NCBI GenBank assembly: GCA_002746935.1
Contig: PDRW01000030.1
Coordinates: 1 to 64,000 of the forward strand
DNA length: 64,000 nt
Direction: 5' to 3'
From: Rhodobacterales bacterium
GTDB taxonomy: Bacteria; Pseudomonadota; Alphaproteobacteria; Rhodobacterales; Rhodobacteraceae
Below are positions 1 to 8,422 of the stretch, in pieces; position 1 is the stretch's first letter; each line of letters starts with the position of its first letter. The position numbers were made by a program, and so were the translations under genes. The notes under the pieces were generated by a model. The model was not told the origin of the DNA, ran no database searches, and worked only from the letters and a program-made list of their open reading frames with translations.

Positions 1-83
1 ACGCCCTCACAGAAATCTGCGATCTCTTCTCTCCGGAAGAGTGCTGGAACTACTTCAGGGCTGCCGGATATGTCTCAGGTTAA
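1..83 (+). CDS. IS630-family transposase, C-terminal fragment cut by the window edge
   Basis: The third forward frame is open from the left edge and ends at TAA 81-83, giving 26 residues beginning ALTEICDLFSPEECWNYF. This resembles the typical tail of IS630-type DDE transposases (EICDLFSPEECWN followed by an aromatic pair and a short AAGY end). Only the extreme C-terminus is visible, so whether the element is intact cannot be judged. The DNA just after it (84-190) has two hairpins that could belong to the element's right end. Family assignment rests on this short motif only. Confidence 0.7.
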   Translation, partial: ALTEICDLFSPEECWNYFRAAGYVSG

Positions 84-147
84 AGGTCGGGCGCTTTAGC
101 GTGCTGCGGCTCTGCTTTCGTACAGAGCCGGGTGAAGCATAAGACAA

Positions 148-188
148 GCTTGCCTGCGCAAATCGGCCTCGCCCTTGCGCAGGCAAGC
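148..188. repeat. Perfect 14-bp inverted repeat
   Basis: GCTTGCCTGCGCAA at 148-161 is mirrored exactly at 175-188 around a 13-nt loop. It lies 65 nt past the transposase stop. It may be part of the insertion-sequence end or a transcript-stopping hairpin; no T-run follows it. Confidence 0.6.
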
Positions 189-218
189 CTGGGGCCTTAC
201 ACCCCCGCCCCAATCCCA

Positions 219-350
219 TTTTCCTGGCTGAAATACTCCGGGGGGCCCGGGGGGCTGGCCCCCCGGCAAGAGTGCGGGTCCGGGGGGCTGGTTTCCGGCA
301 AGAGTGCGGTCCGGGGGGCTGGCGCCCGGCAACAGCGTGGCTCCGGGGGC
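219..350 (+). repeat. GC-rich intergenic repeat, copy 1, with internal tandem units
   Basis: Begins with the core TTTTCCTGGC, TG, AAATACTCCGG (219-241), then three imperfect units of about 31 bp built on GTCCGGGGGGCTGG and GGCAAGAGTGCG (starting near 241, 278 and 309). The same core recurs at 53867-53889 and 56916-56938. All three copies lie in convergent intergenic gaps. Confidence 0.75.
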
Positions 351-412
351 TGCGCTTGGGCCCACCCTTGCTGAGGCCCGGACAAGCTCTCCCCAAGCTC
401 TCTCCAAAAGGT

Positions 413-436
413 AACCCCGGGCCGAAACCCGGGGTT
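413..436. terminator. Hairpin terminator, possibly bidirectional
   Basis: AACCCCGGG (413-421) pairs with CCCGGGGTT (428-436) around a 6-nt loop. The plus side continues GTCCTTTTC and the minus side ACCTTTTGG, so both directions have a short T-run. It lies about 190 nt past the stop of the minus-strand acyl-CoA dehydrogenase gene. Confidence 0.55.
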
Positions 437-623
437 GTCCTTTTCACGAGACGCATGCGCGGGGTGCTGAGTGCGACGTTTTCCGGTTTCCCCAAAAACC
501 GGCAGGACGCACGAGCAACCTGTGGCAGCCTTGGCACGACCCCGCGTGTCCGGCCCGCGAAAACCCCGAACCCCGGCGGGGCGGGGCACCCGCGGGGGAG
601 CCTTCCCCCCCCCCGCGAAAACC

Positions 624-1769
624 TCAGATCTTGTCGGCAATCAGGCTGCGCGACACGATCAGCTGCATGATCTCGTTGGTGCCTTCGAGAATCCGGTGCA
701 CCCGGAGATCGCGCAGGATCTTTTCGATCCCGTAATCCGCAAGATAGCCGTAACCGCCGAACAATTGCAACGCATCGTCGGTGACCTGCCAGGCGGTTTC
801 GGTCACGAAGCGCTTCGCCATGGCGCAATGTTCGGTGGCGTCGGGCTTGCCAGTGTCGAGCTTCCAGGCCGCCTGGCGCAGAAACACCCGCGCCGCCTCG
901 AGCTGCATCACCATCTCGGCGAGACGGAACTGCACCGACTGGAACTCGTTGAGATGTTTGCCGAAAGCGGCGCGTTCGCCGGTATAGGCGACGGCCCGGC
1001 GCAGGGCCTCCTCGGCGCCGCCAAGGGCGCAGGCGGCGATGTTGAGCCGGCCGCCGTCGAGCCCTTCCATGGCATAGGCAAAGCCCTTGCCCTCGGTGCC
1101 GAGCAGGTTTTCCGCCGGCACTTCGGCGCCGTCGAACTGCACCTGCGCCGTGGGCTGGGCCTTCCAGCCCATCTTCTGTTCCAGAGCCCCGAAGCTCAGC
1201 CCCTCGGTGCCGTCGGGCACCACCAGCGTCGAGATCCCCTTGGGGCCGGGGCCGCCGGTGCGGGCCATCACCACATAGATGTCGGCGAAGCTACCGCCGG
1301 AGATGAAGGCCTTGTTGCCGGTGAGCTTGTAGCCGCCATCGGTGGCTTCGGCTTTCGTCTTGAGCGCGGCAGCATCTGAGCCGGAGCCGGGCTCGGTGAG
1401 GCAATAGGCGGCGACGGTCTCCATAGAGACCAGCCCGTCCATATATTTGGCTTTCACCGCATCGGTGCCGTATTTCGCCACCATGTTGGCGCACATGTTG
1501 TGGATCGAGATGAAGGCCGCGACGGAGGGGCAGGCGCGCGACAGCGCCTCGAAGACCAGCACCGCGTCGAGCCGGCTGAGGCCGGTGCCGCCAAGCTCCT
1601 CGGGCACATAGAGCGCGCCGAAGCCCATTTCCGCGGCGGCTTGCAGCACCTCGCGCGGGATGCTGCCGGCCTTCTCCCAGGCCTCCGCATGGGGGGCAAT
1701 CTCGGCCTGGCCGAATTTGTAGGCGGTCTCGTAGATGAATGTCTGTTCTTCCGTGAGGGCAAAATCCAC
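624..1769 (-). CDS. Acyl-CoA dehydrogenase (isobutyryl/short branched-chain type)
   Basis: A 381-residue FAD-dependent acyl-CoA dehydrogenase that would introduce the 2,3-double bond into a short or branched acyl-CoA and pass electrons to ETF. The N-terminus (DFALTEEQ, then LYVPEELGGTGLSRLDAVL and IHNMCANM) is closest to the ACAD8/isobutyryl-CoA dehydrogenase group. The substrate-loop motif CLTEPGSGSDAA and the C-terminal EGTNEIM are present. The frame stays open to 1859, but the residues before 1769 are repeat-derived (PGTTTPGTT), and GTG 1769 has GGAG six bases upstream, so GTG is taken as the start. The gene is separated from the preceding operon by a strong hairpin (1842-1869). Substrate is inferred, not shown. 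Confidence 0.85.
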   Translation of the reverse strand: MDFALTEEQTFIYETAYKFGQAEIAPHAEAWEKAGSIPREVLQAAAEMGFGALYVPEELGGTGLSRLDAVLVFEALSRACPSVAAFISIHNMCANMVAKYGTDAVKAKYMDGLVSMETVAAYCLTEPGSGSDAAALKTKAEATDGGYKLTGNKAFISGGSFADIYVVMARTGGPGPKGISTLVVPDGTEGLSFGALEQKMGWKAQPTAQVQFDGAEVPAENLLGTEGKGFAYAMEGLDGGRLNIAACALGGAEEALRRAVAYTGERAAFGKHLNEFQSVQFRLAEMVMQLEAARVFLRQAAWKLDTGKPDATEHCAMAKRFVTETAWQVTDDALQLFGGYGYLADYGIEKILRDLRVHRILEGTNEIMQLIVSRSLIADKI

Positions 1770-1783
1770 GTCTGTCTCCTCGG

Positions 1784-1828
1784 TTGTTCCGGGTGTGGTT
1801 GTTCCGGGTGTGGTTGTTCCGGGTATGG
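1784..1828 (-). repeat. 15-bp tandem repeat in the leader of the acyl-CoA dehydrogenase gene
   Basis: About three copies of a 15-bp unit (GTTGTTCCGGGTGTG on the plus strand) lie between the strong hairpin and the GTG start. The period is a multiple of three, so the extended frame reads PGTTT repeatedly. It resembles the other short tandem duplications in this window. Confidence 0.7.
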
Positions 1829-1841
1829 TTCTGGACATGCG

Positions 1842-1869
1842 ATCCGGGCCCGGGGTCACGGGCCCGGAT
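1842..1869 (-). terminator. Strong GC hairpin after the ABC/ligase operon
   Basis: ATCCGGGCCCG (1842-1852) and CGGGCCCGGAT (1859-1869) form an 11-bp perfect stem with a 6-nt loop, 57 nt past the stop of the phenylacetate-CoA-ligase-like gene. No T-run follows, so it could be a weak terminator or a 3'-end stabiliser. Confidence 0.5.
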
Positions 1870-1925
1870 TGCGTCCGGTTCTCTGTTTCGCTTGGGCCCG
1901 GAGCGCGCCCGGGCCCGGGGTATGC

Positions 1926-3089
1926 TCAGCCGTCGAGCGGGCGCTTGTCGGCCACGATGAGCCCGTCATTGGGCAGCCCGCCCGGGGCCACCGCCTCGAC
2001 GCTGGCGCGCAGTTTCAGCACCTCGCGGGCAGAGGCCTCGATCGGGGTGAGGTCGGTGGCTTCGGTCTCGACCATCAGCACGATCACGTCATTGGTGCCG
2101 TCGAGCGACACTTCGACCCGCGCGCGGAGGATCTCCGGGTGCCGCTCGCGCAGCGCCGCCACCTGTTCGGGGCGGATGAACATGCCGCGCACCTTGGTCG
2201 CCTGATCGGCGCGCCCCTTCCAGCCGGAAATCCGCATGTTGGTGCGGCCGCAGGGCGAGGCGCCCGGCAGCACCGAGCTGAGATCGCCGGTGGCGAAGCG
2301 GATCAGCGGATAATCGGGGTTGAGCACGGTGACCAGCACTTCGCCCACCTCACCTTCGGCCACCGGGTCGCCGGTGCCGGGGGTGACGATCTCGACGATG
2401 CAGCCATCGTCGACGATCATGCCTTCGAGCGCCTCGGATTCATAGGCGATCATGCCCACATCCGCGGTGGCATAGCATTGCCGGGTGGTGATCCCGCGCG
2501 CGGCATAATCTTCGCGCATCGCCGGGAACAGCGGCCCGGCCGAGACCAGCGCCTTGGTGAGCCGCGAGAGATCGAGGCCGAGCTCTTCGCCCCTGGCGAG
2601 GATCACCGCGAGGAAGTCCGGGGTGCCCACATAGGTGGTGCTGCCGATATGGGCCGCCACCCGCGCCTGTTCGGCGCTCTGGCCGGGCCCGGCCGCGAAG
2701 ACCTGCGCGCCCGCGGAGATTGCGGCATTGTCGAACATCGCGCCGGCGGGGGTGAAGTGATAGGCGAAGGTGTTTTGCACGATATCGCCCTTGCCCACGC
2801 CCGAGGCCCGGAGAAAGGCCCCGTAACGCCACCAGTCATGGCCCGAGCCGCCCGGCTCGTAGATCGGCCCGGGGCTCTGGAACAGCCGGGTGATGGCGCC
2901 GGTCTTCACCCCGCCGAGCGGCGGGGTCTGGCCTTGCAGCGCCACCAGATCGCTCTTGCGCAGCACCGGCAGGGTTGCCAGCCCGGAGAGGCTTTTGAGC
3001 GCCTTGCCGGGGCCGAGAATGGCGTTCAGCCGGGCAAGCTGGTCGGCGGCGCGCGCCTCGGGCGATTGGAATTCGGGAGTATCGGTCAT
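1926..3089 (-). CDS. Phenylacetate-CoA ligase-like AMP-forming enzyme
   Basis: A 387-residue member of the PaaK-type adenylate-forming family, which activates a carboxylic acid to its CoA thioester through an acyl-AMP. Family features include YPLIRFATGDLSSVL and, in the C-terminal domain, GRADQATKVRGMFIRP. It is somewhat shorter than classical PaaK (about 430 residues). ATG 3089 overlaps the TAA of livF as TAATG, implying translational coupling; an upstream GTG at 3101 would sit on the AGAGGTGG ribosome site and is rejected. As the last gene of a liv-type ABC operon that opens with another acyl-CoA ligase, it probably activates the imported acid or a derivative. The true substrate is unknown. 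Confidence 0.8.
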   Translation of the reverse strand: MTDTPEFQSPEARAADQLARLNAILGPGKALKSLSGLATLPVLRKSDLVALQGQTPPLGGVKTGAITRLFQSPGPIYEPGGSGHDWWRYGAFLRASGVGKGDIVQNTFAYHFTPAGAMFDNAAISAGAQVFAAGPGQSAEQARVAAHIGSTTYVGTPDFLAVILARGEELGLDLSRLTKALVSAGPLFPAMREDYAARGITTRQCYATADVGMIAYESEALEGMIVDDGCIVEIVTPGTGDPVAEGEVGEVLVTVLNPDYPLIRFATGDLSSVLPGASPCGRTNMRISGWKGRADQATKVRGMFIRPEQVAALRERHPEILRARVEVSLDGTNDVIVLMVETEATDLTPIEASAREVLKLRASVEAVAPGGLPNDGLIVADKRPLDG

Positions 3090-3916
3090 TATGACAGCCA
3101 CCTCTTTCTGCGGCGGTAGGACCGCACATCACGATAGGATTTCCGGCCCTCGTCGGACATGCCGAGATAGAACTCCTTCACATCCGGGTTCTCGCGCAGA
3201 TCGGCGGCGGGGCCGTCCATCACCACGCGGCCGCTCTCGAGGATATAGCCGAAATGGGCGTAGCGCAGCGCCACGTTGGTGTTCTGCTCGGCCAGCAGGA
3301 AGGTGACGTTTTCGCCTTCGTTGACCTCCTTGACGATCTCGAAGATCTGTTCGACGAGCTGCGGCGCGAGGCCCATGGAGGGCTCGTCGAGCAGGATCAT
3401 CTCGGGCTTCGACATCAGCGCGCGCCCCATGGCGCACATCTGCTGTTCGCCGCCGGAAGTGTAGCCGGCCTGGCTCTTGCGGCGCTGTTTCAGCCGCGGG
3501 AAATAGGAATAGACCATCTCGAGATCGCGGTCGATGGCGCCGCGGCCGTCGGCGCGGGTATAGGCGCCGGTCAGCAGGTTTTCTTCGACGGTGAGGTGCT
3601 CGAAGACGTGGCGGCCTTCCATCACCTGGATCACGCCGCGCCGGACGAGATCGGAAGGCTGCATTGCCTGGACCTCCTCGCCGCGGTGCAGGATCGAGCC
3701 CTTGGTGACCTCGCCCCGCTCCGAATGCAGCAGGTTGGAGATCGCCTTGAGCGTGGTGGTCTTGCCCGCGCCGTTGCCGCCGAGCAGCGCGGTGATGCCG
3801 CCTTTCGGGACGGAAAGGCTGACGCCTTTCAGCACGAGGATCACGTGATTGTAGATCACCTCGATATTGTTGATCTCGAGCAGGTTCTCTGGGGTGGCGT
3901 TGGTCGTGTCCAGCAT
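3089..3916 (-). CDS. livF: Branched-chain amino-acid type ABC transporter, ATP-binding protein LivF
   Basis: A 275-residue cytoplasmic ATPase of a LivFGHMK-type importer. Walker A GGNGAGKTT is at residues 46-54; the signature SGGEQQMCAMGRAL and Walker B MILLDEPS follow in order. The start MLDTTNATPENLLEINN is chosen because the upstream extension is low-complexity and lacks a ribosome site. It follows the binding-protein gene by 65 bp, which contain a 9-bp GC hairpin, and couples to the ligase gene through TAATG. The operon's two acyl-CoA ligases suggest the transported solute is an organic or aromatic acid rather than an amino acid; this is inference. Confidence 0.9.
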   Translation of the reverse strand: MLDTTNATPENLLEINNIEVIYNHVILVLKGVSLSVPKGGITALLGGNGAGKTTTLKAISNLLHSERGEVTKGSILHRGEEVQAMQPSDLVRRGVIQVMEGRHVFEHLTVEENLLTGAYTRADGRGAIDRDLEMVYSYFPRLKQRRKSQAGYTSGGEQQMCAMGRALMSKPEMILLDEPSMGLAPQLVEQIFEIVKEVNEGENVTFLLAEQNTNVALRYAHFGYILESGRVVMDGPAADLRENPDVKEFYLGMSDEGRKSYRDVRSYRRRKRWLS

Positions 3917-3948
3917 GCGCTTGGGCTCCGTGGTCGGGTAGGGGGGAG

Positions 3949-3971
3949 GGGCGGCGCAGCGCGCGCCGCCC
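3949..3971 (-). promoter_or_regulatory. Intercistronic hairpin after the binding-protein gene
   Basis: GGGCGGCGC (3949-3957) pairs with GCGCCGCCC (3963-3971), 10 nt past the stop of the periplasmic binding protein gene. Such hairpins commonly protect the binding-protein message and lower expression of the downstream ATPase gene; that role is inferred. Confidence 0.55.
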
Positions 3972-3981
3972 GCACCCTTGC

Positions 3982-5256
3982 TTACTTGAGGCAGCCCGGC
4001 GTGATGCCGTTCTCTTCCGCGAAACCTGCGGAATCCTCGGCGATCAGCGGGTCGATGACGGAGGCATCGCTGGCGATGAACTCGGTCAGCGGTGTCCACT
4101 CCTTGGCGCTCGCATCCCATTGCTGGATGATCGCCATGCCGGGGCCGCCGTGGTTCTGGCAGGTCACCTTGAACTCCGGCGCGATCCCGGCCATGCCGAG
4201 CTCTTCCAGACGCTCATTGGTGATTTCCAGCGATTCCAGACCGTCGCGCATCATCGCGGGGGTGATGTCGGTCACACCGTGGATTTCCTGCGCCTTGGCG
4301 ATGGCTTCGGCGACCAGCATGCCGTTGAGCATGCCGCGGATGTAGATCACGTTGCCGATGTTGGAACCGTCGCCGGCCTTCTTCTCCATCGCCCGCAGCT
4401 CTTCGAGCACCGGGTAATCCTTGATCGGCGAGAAGTTGATCGCCTTGTAGCCATTGGCGCCGGCGCCTGCGGGCAGAACGTCGGTATCCGCACCGGACCA
4501 CCACACCCCGATCAGATTTTCCATCGGGAAGTTGATGTTCGCGGCTTCCTGGATGGCCACCTGGTTCATCACCCCCCAGCCCCACAGCAGCACGTAGTCG
4601 GGACGCTCGCGGCGGATTTGCAGCCACTGCGATTTCTGCTCCTGGCCCGGGTGGTCGACCGCGATGATGCTCAGATCGAAGCCATGCTTCTCGGCCAGCG
4701 CCTTGAGGGTGCGGATCGGCTCCTTGCCGAAGGCCGAGTTGTGATGCAGCAGGGTGATCTTCTTGCCCTCGAGGCTGCCTTCGTTTTCGTCGAGCAGGTA
4801 TTTGATCTGGATCGAGGCGCCGTCCCAGTAGTTCACCGGATAGTTGAACACCCAGTTGAACACTTCGCCGTTCTTGGCCGAGGTGCGGCCGTAGCCCTGC
4901 GAGTGGATCGGGATACCGTCGGCGGTGGCCTTGGGGATCAGCTGATAGGTGATCCCGGTCGACAGCGTGACATAGACCAGCGCGCCTTCGCCCTTGGTCG
5001 CTTCGTAGCACTCGACGCCCTTTTCGGTGTTGAACCCGGTCTCGCATTCAATGACCCGGATCTTCTCGCCGCCGATGCCGCCGTCACGCTGGTTGAGCAG
5101 GTTGAAGTAGTCTTCATAGCCGTCGAAGAACGGGGCGCCGCCGGCGGCATAGGGGCCGGTGCGGTAGCCGACGCTGGGAATGACCAGATCCGCGAGGGCG
5201 GGGGCCGCGGCCATCATCCCGGCAAGGGCGATGCCCGCGATATGCTTGACGTTCAT
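3982..5256 (-). CDS. Periplasmic substrate-binding protein of the liv-type ABC transporter
   Basis: A 424-residue LivK-like (type 1 periplasmic binding fold) protein with a clear signal peptide, MNVKHIAGIALAGMMAAAPALA, cleaved before DLVIPSVGYRTGPYA. The start at 5256 has an AGGAG-type site (plus-strand TCTCCTCT) just upstream. At 424 residues it is longer than amino-acid-binding LivK (about 345), as seen in binding proteins for aromatic or other acids. Several cysteines (ECETGF, VECYE, TCQNH) could form disulfides. Located between livM and livF; the ligand is unknown. Confidence 0.88.
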   Translation of the reverse strand: MNVKHIAGIALAGMMAAAPALADLVIPSVGYRTGPYAAGGAPFFDGYEDYFNLLNQRDGGIGGEKIRVIECETGFNTEKGVECYEATKGEGALVYVTLSTGITYQLIPKATADGIPIHSQGYGRTSAKNGEVFNWVFNYPVNYWDGASIQIKYLLDENEGSLEGKKITLLHHNSAFGKEPIRTLKALAEKHGFDLSIIAVDHPGQEQKSQWLQIRRERPDYVLLWGWGVMNQVAIQEAANINFPMENLIGVWWSGADTDVLPAGAGANGYKAINFSPIKDYPVLEELRAMEKKAGDGSNIGNVIYIRGMLNGMLVAEAIAKAQEIHGVTDITPAMMRDGLESLEITNERLEELGMAGIAPEFKVTCQNHGGPGMAIIQQWDASAKEWTPLTEFIASDASVIDPLIAEDSAGFAEENGITPGCLK

Positions 5257-5314
5257 GAGTAGTCTCCTCTGTTGGGTTGGCAGATCTGTGCCTGCCTCGG
5301 TATGAAGCCCGGCC

Positions 5315-6391
5315 CTAGTGCGGGAAGGGCCAAAGTCTGAGTTTCTCGCGCATCACCTTCCAGAGCTGGTTCAGCCCGTGGGGTTCCTTGATCAGGAAGA
5401 ACATGATCAGCGCGCCGATGATGACCAGCTGGAAATGCGCCACGATGTCCGTGGGCCAGCCGAGCCAGTCAGCGCCGACCACCTTCATCACCACCGGAAG
5501 CACCACCAGGAAGGCCGCGCCGGCGAAGCTGCCGAAGATGGAGCCAAGACCGCCGATGATGATCATGAACAGCACCAGGAAGGACTTCTGGATGCCGAAG
5601 GCCTCGCCCGCTTCCGCCGCGCCCAGGTAGAAGGCAAAGAACAGCGCGCCCGAGATCCCGATGAAGAACGACGAGATCGCGAAGGCCGAAAGCTTGGCGG
5701 TCAGCGGGTTCACCCCGATGATTTCCGCGGCAATGTCCATGTCGCGGATCGACATCCAGGTGCGCCCGAGGGTGCCGCGCGTCATGTTTCGGGCGATCAG
5801 TGCCGAGATGGTCACGAAGATCAGGCAGACCATGTAGGTGACCCAGGCTTTGGTGTTGGGCCCGGTGATCGCCAGACCGAACAGGGTGCGTTCGGGGGCG
5901 CTGATCTGGCCCGAGGCCGAGTAGTTGTAGAACCACGCCACCTTGTTGAACAGCCAGATCAGGAAGAACTGCGCGGCGAGGGTGGCAACGGCGAGGTAGA
6001 AGCCCTTGATCCGGAGCGACGGCAGCCCGAAGGCGGCGCCGACGGCGGCGGTGATGCCGCCTGCGAGCACCACATGGATCAGCACGTTCACTTCCGGGAA
6101 GGCGGTCATCAGCTTGTAGCAGGCATAGGCGCCCACGGCCATGAAACCACCGGTGCCGAGCGAGACCTGACCGGCATAGCCCACCAGGATGTTGAGCCCG
6201 ATCGCGGCGATCGCATAGATCAGGAAGGGCACGAAGATCGCATTGGCGAGGTAGTCGTTGATGACGAGCGGCATCACCAGGAAGGCGATGAACAGCACCA
6301 GATAGTAGCGGTAACGGTCGAACGGGACCGGAAAGGTCTGGTTGTCGGACTGATAGGAGGTCTTGAAGTCGCCTGCTTCGCGGTAAAACAT
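5315..6391 (-). CDS. livM: Branched-chain type ABC transporter permease LivM
   Basis: A 358-residue integral membrane permease with about nine hydrophobic segments, from YYLVLFIAFLVMPLVIND to QLVIIGALIMFFLIKEPHGL. The family motif NILVGYAGQVSLGTGGFMAVGAY is spread over the second and third segments, and GGLGSIFGSFAGAAFLV is the EAA-like coupling region. Its start follows the livH stop by 3 bp, so the two permease genes are translated together. It pairs with LivH to form the channel, powered by LivG and LivF. Confidence 0.9.
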   Translation of the reverse strand: MFYREAGDFKTSYQSDNQTFPVPFDRYRYYLVLFIAFLVMPLVINDYLANAIFVPFLIYAIAAIGLNILVGYAGQVSLGTGGFMAVGAYACYKLMTAFPEVNVLIHVVLAGGITAAVGAAFGLPSLRIKGFYLAVATLAAQFFLIWLFNKVAWFYNYSASGQISAPERTLFGLAITGPNTKAWVTYMVCLIFVTISALIARNMTRGTLGRTWMSIRDMDIAAEIIGVNPLTAKLSAFAISSFFIGISGALFFAFYLGAAEAGEAFGIQKSFLVLFMIIIGGLGSIFGSFAGAAFLVVLPVVMKVVGADWLGWPTDIVAHFQLVIIGALIMFFLIKEPHGLNQLWKVMREKLRLWPFPH

Positions 6392-6394
6392 GGG

Positions 6395-7399
6395 TTACAC
6401 CCTCTCGATGATTTTTTCGCCGAACAGGCCTTGGGGACGGAACACCAGGAACACCAGCGCCAGCACATAGGCAAACCAGTTCTCCGTGGCGCCGCCGAGG
6501 AAGGGTGCGCCGATCAGGAATTCGAACAGTTTCTCGCCGACCCCGATGATCAGACCGCCGACAATCGCGCCGGGGATCGAGGTGAAGCCGCCGAGCATCA
6601 GCACCGGAAGCGCCTTGAGGGCGATCAGCGACAGCGAGAACTGCACGCCGGATTTGACGCCCCACATGATCCCGGCGACCAGCGCCACGAAGCCCGCGAG
6701 CGACCAGACCAGCACCCAGATGAAGTTGAGCGAGATGCCCACCGACAGCGCCGCCTGGTGATCGTCGGCCACCGCCCGCATGGCCCGGCCCTGTTTGGTG
6801 TATTGCGCGAACACCACCAGGGCGGCGACCAGCAGGATGGCGACCAGCGTGGCCACGAGGTCGAGCTTGTCGATGAAGAAGCCGTAGAAATCGTCGCCGC
6901 CGAGGAAGGAAGTGTGTTCCTCGATCCACAGGCTGCCGCCCTTCGGCATGCCGATGTCGAGGGTCTTGATCTCGGACCCCCACATGAGGTCGCCGAAACC
7001 TTCGAGGAAATAGGCCAGACCGATGGTGGCCATGAACAGGATGATCGGTTCCTGACCCACCAGGTGGCGGAACACCAGCTTCTGCACCAGCCAGGCAAAC
7101 AGCACCATCACCGCGAGGGTGACGAGGATCGCCAGCAGCGCCGGCACATGCCAGCCGAAATGGTGGATATCGGTGCCGAAGATCGCGTTGATCAGATGCG
7201 CGAACGGCACCTGGCCCTCGATGATCGAGGCCAGCGTCAGCGCCGCGAACAGCGCCATCACCCCCTGGGCGTAGTTGAAGATGCCGCTCGCCTTGTAGAT
7301 CAGCACGAAGCCGAGCGCGACGAGGGCGTAGAGCACCCCGGCCATCAGGCCGTTGAGGAAGACCTCGATGCCATAATAGAATTCAGCCGACATTGGCAT
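6395..7399 (-). CDS. livH: Branched-chain type ABC transporter permease LivH
   Basis: A 334-residue integral membrane permease beginning MPMSAEFYYGIEVFLNGL, with the LivH pattern GVLYALVALGFVLIYKASG in the first segments and GGFTSIPGAIVGGLIIG near the C-terminus. A longer periplasmic or cytoplasmic insert near residues 75-190, compared with E. coli LivH (308 residues), fits the subgroup found next to acyl-CoA ligases. It lies 32 bp downstream of livG and 3 bp upstream of livM. Confidence 0.9.
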   Translation of the reverse strand: MPMSAEFYYGIEVFLNGLMAGVLYALVALGFVLIYKASGIFNYAQGVMALFAALTLASIIEGQVPFAHLINAIFGTDIHHFGWHVPALLAILVTLAVMVLFAWLVQKLVFRHLVGQEPIILFMATIGLAYFLEGFGDLMWGSEIKTLDIGMPKGGSLWIEEHTSFLGGDDFYGFFIDKLDLVATLVAILLVAALVVFAQYTKQGRAMRAVADDHQAALSVGISLNFIWVLVWSLAGFVALVAGIMWGVKSGVQFSLSLIALKALPVLMLGGFTSIPGAIVGGLIIGVGEKLFEFLIGAPFLGGATENWFAYVLALVFLVFRPQGLFGEKIIERV

Positions 7400-7431
7400 G
7401 CCCCCGCTGGTTCAGGTTGTTGCAAAGTTTG

Positions 7432-8253
7432 TCAGTCATGTTCCACCCCCAGATAGGCGTCGATCACGTCCTGGTTCGACCGCACCTCGTCGGGGGAACC
7501 GTCGCCGATCTTCTTGCCGTAGTCCATCACCACGACCCGGTCGGAAAGGTCCATGACCACGCCCATATCGTGTTCGATCAGCGCGATGGTGGTGCCGAAT
7601 TCGTCGTTCACGTCGAGGATGAAGCGCGACATGTCTTCCTTTTCCTCGACATTCATCCCCGCCATCGGCTCGTCCAGCAGCAGGATCTTCGGTTCCGCCG
7701 CCAGCGCGCGGGCCAGCTCGACCCGCTTCTTGAGGCCGTAGGGCAGACGCCCCACCGGGGTCTTGCGGATATGCTGGATCTCGAGAAAGTCGATCACCTT
7801 TTCCACCGCCTCGCGATGCGCGATCTCCTCGGCCTCGGCCTTGCCCTTCCAGATCGACTGGGCCAGGATGCCCGATTTCATGTGGGTGAGGCGGCCGGTC
7901 ATCACGTTGTCGAGCACCGTCATGCCTTCGAACAGGGCGATGTTCTGGAAGGTGCGCGCAATGCCCTGGCGCGCGACCTGATAGGGCCGCATCGCCGGGC
8001 GCCGCTCGCCCTGATACCAGACCGAGCCCTCCTGCGGCACGTAGAAGCCGGAGATCACGTTCAGCATCGAGGACTTGCCGGCGCCGTTCGGTCCGATGAT
8101 GGCGCGGATCTCGCCCTCGCGGATGTTGAACGAGATGTCCTGGATCGCCACCACCCCGCCGAAGCGCAGGGTGATGTTCTTCATTTCCATCACCACCGGT
8201 CCGATCGTGCGGCCGTCTTCGGTGACGTAGCTTTCGGCACTCATCGTGTTCAT
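7432..8253 (-). CDS. livG: Branched-chain type ABC transporter, ATP-binding protein LivG
   Basis: A 273-residue ATPase with Walker A GPNGAGKSS at residues 54-62, signature LPYGLKKRVELARAL and Walker B ILLLDEPMAG, followed by the switch histidine in ALIEHDMG. The signature lacks the usual SGGQ, a known variation in LivG. Start ATG 8253 (MNTMSAESYV) has AGGAGG five bases upstream; the open frame upstream to 8445 has no domain content. It is the first transport gene after the acyl-CoA ligase, from which it is separated by 169 bp carrying a 12-bp inverted repeat. Confidence 0.9.
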   Translation of the reverse strand: MNTMSAESYVTEDGRTIGPVVMEMKNITLRFGGVVAIQDISFNIREGEIRAIIGPNGAGKSSMLNVISGFYVPQEGSVWYQGERRPAMRPYQVARQGIARTFQNIALFEGMTVLDNVMTGRLTHMKSGILAQSIWKGKAEAEEIAHREAVEKVIDFLEIQHIRKTPVGRLPYGLKKRVELARALAAEPKILLLDEPMAGMNVEEKEDMSRFILDVNDEFGTTIALIEHDMGVVMDLSDRVVVMDYGKKIGDGSPDEVRSNQDVIDAYLGVEHD

Positions 8254-8278
8254 GAAGCCCTCCTGAATGCACCACCGG

Positions 8279-8324
8279 CAGAAACGGCCGCTTGTGTTCC
8301 CGCGGTGAAGAACGGCCGTTTCTG
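8279..8324 (-). promoter_or_regulatory. Perfect 12-bp inverted repeat between acyl-CoA ligase and livG
   Basis: CAGAAACGGCCG (8279-8290) is exactly mirrored by CGGCCGTTTCTG (8313-8324) with a 22-nt loop, about 26 nt upstream of the livG start. It may be an operator for an internal promoter or an mRNA stem setting the ratio of ligase to transporter. No function is demonstrated. Confidence 0.5.
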
Positions 8325-8422
8325 AAGCCTGGTTGCGTCTGCGTCGAATTTCCCCTGCCGCGCGGTCTGCGCGGCCGCCCCGGATCTGCCGCCAGAGGCG
8401 GTGGTGGCGAAGATCTGCAAGC

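Larger units (their letters stand above)
84..623. other. Non-coding stretch between IS630 fragment and acyl-CoA dehydrogenase
   Basis: No credible gene. It holds a short hairpin (GGCTCTG 108-114 with CAGAGCC 123-129), a perfect 14-bp inverted repeat (148-188), a GC-rich repeat block (219-350) and a terminator-like hairpin (413-436). The open frames here are products of high GC: they have no recognisable domains and run across the repeat units. Confidence 0.75.

Noticed and set aside
5318-7456. 712-codon open frame on the plus strand
   Set aside because: It is the complement of livM and livH; the translation is His/Asp/Arg-rich with no domain, as expected for antisense to high-GC genes.
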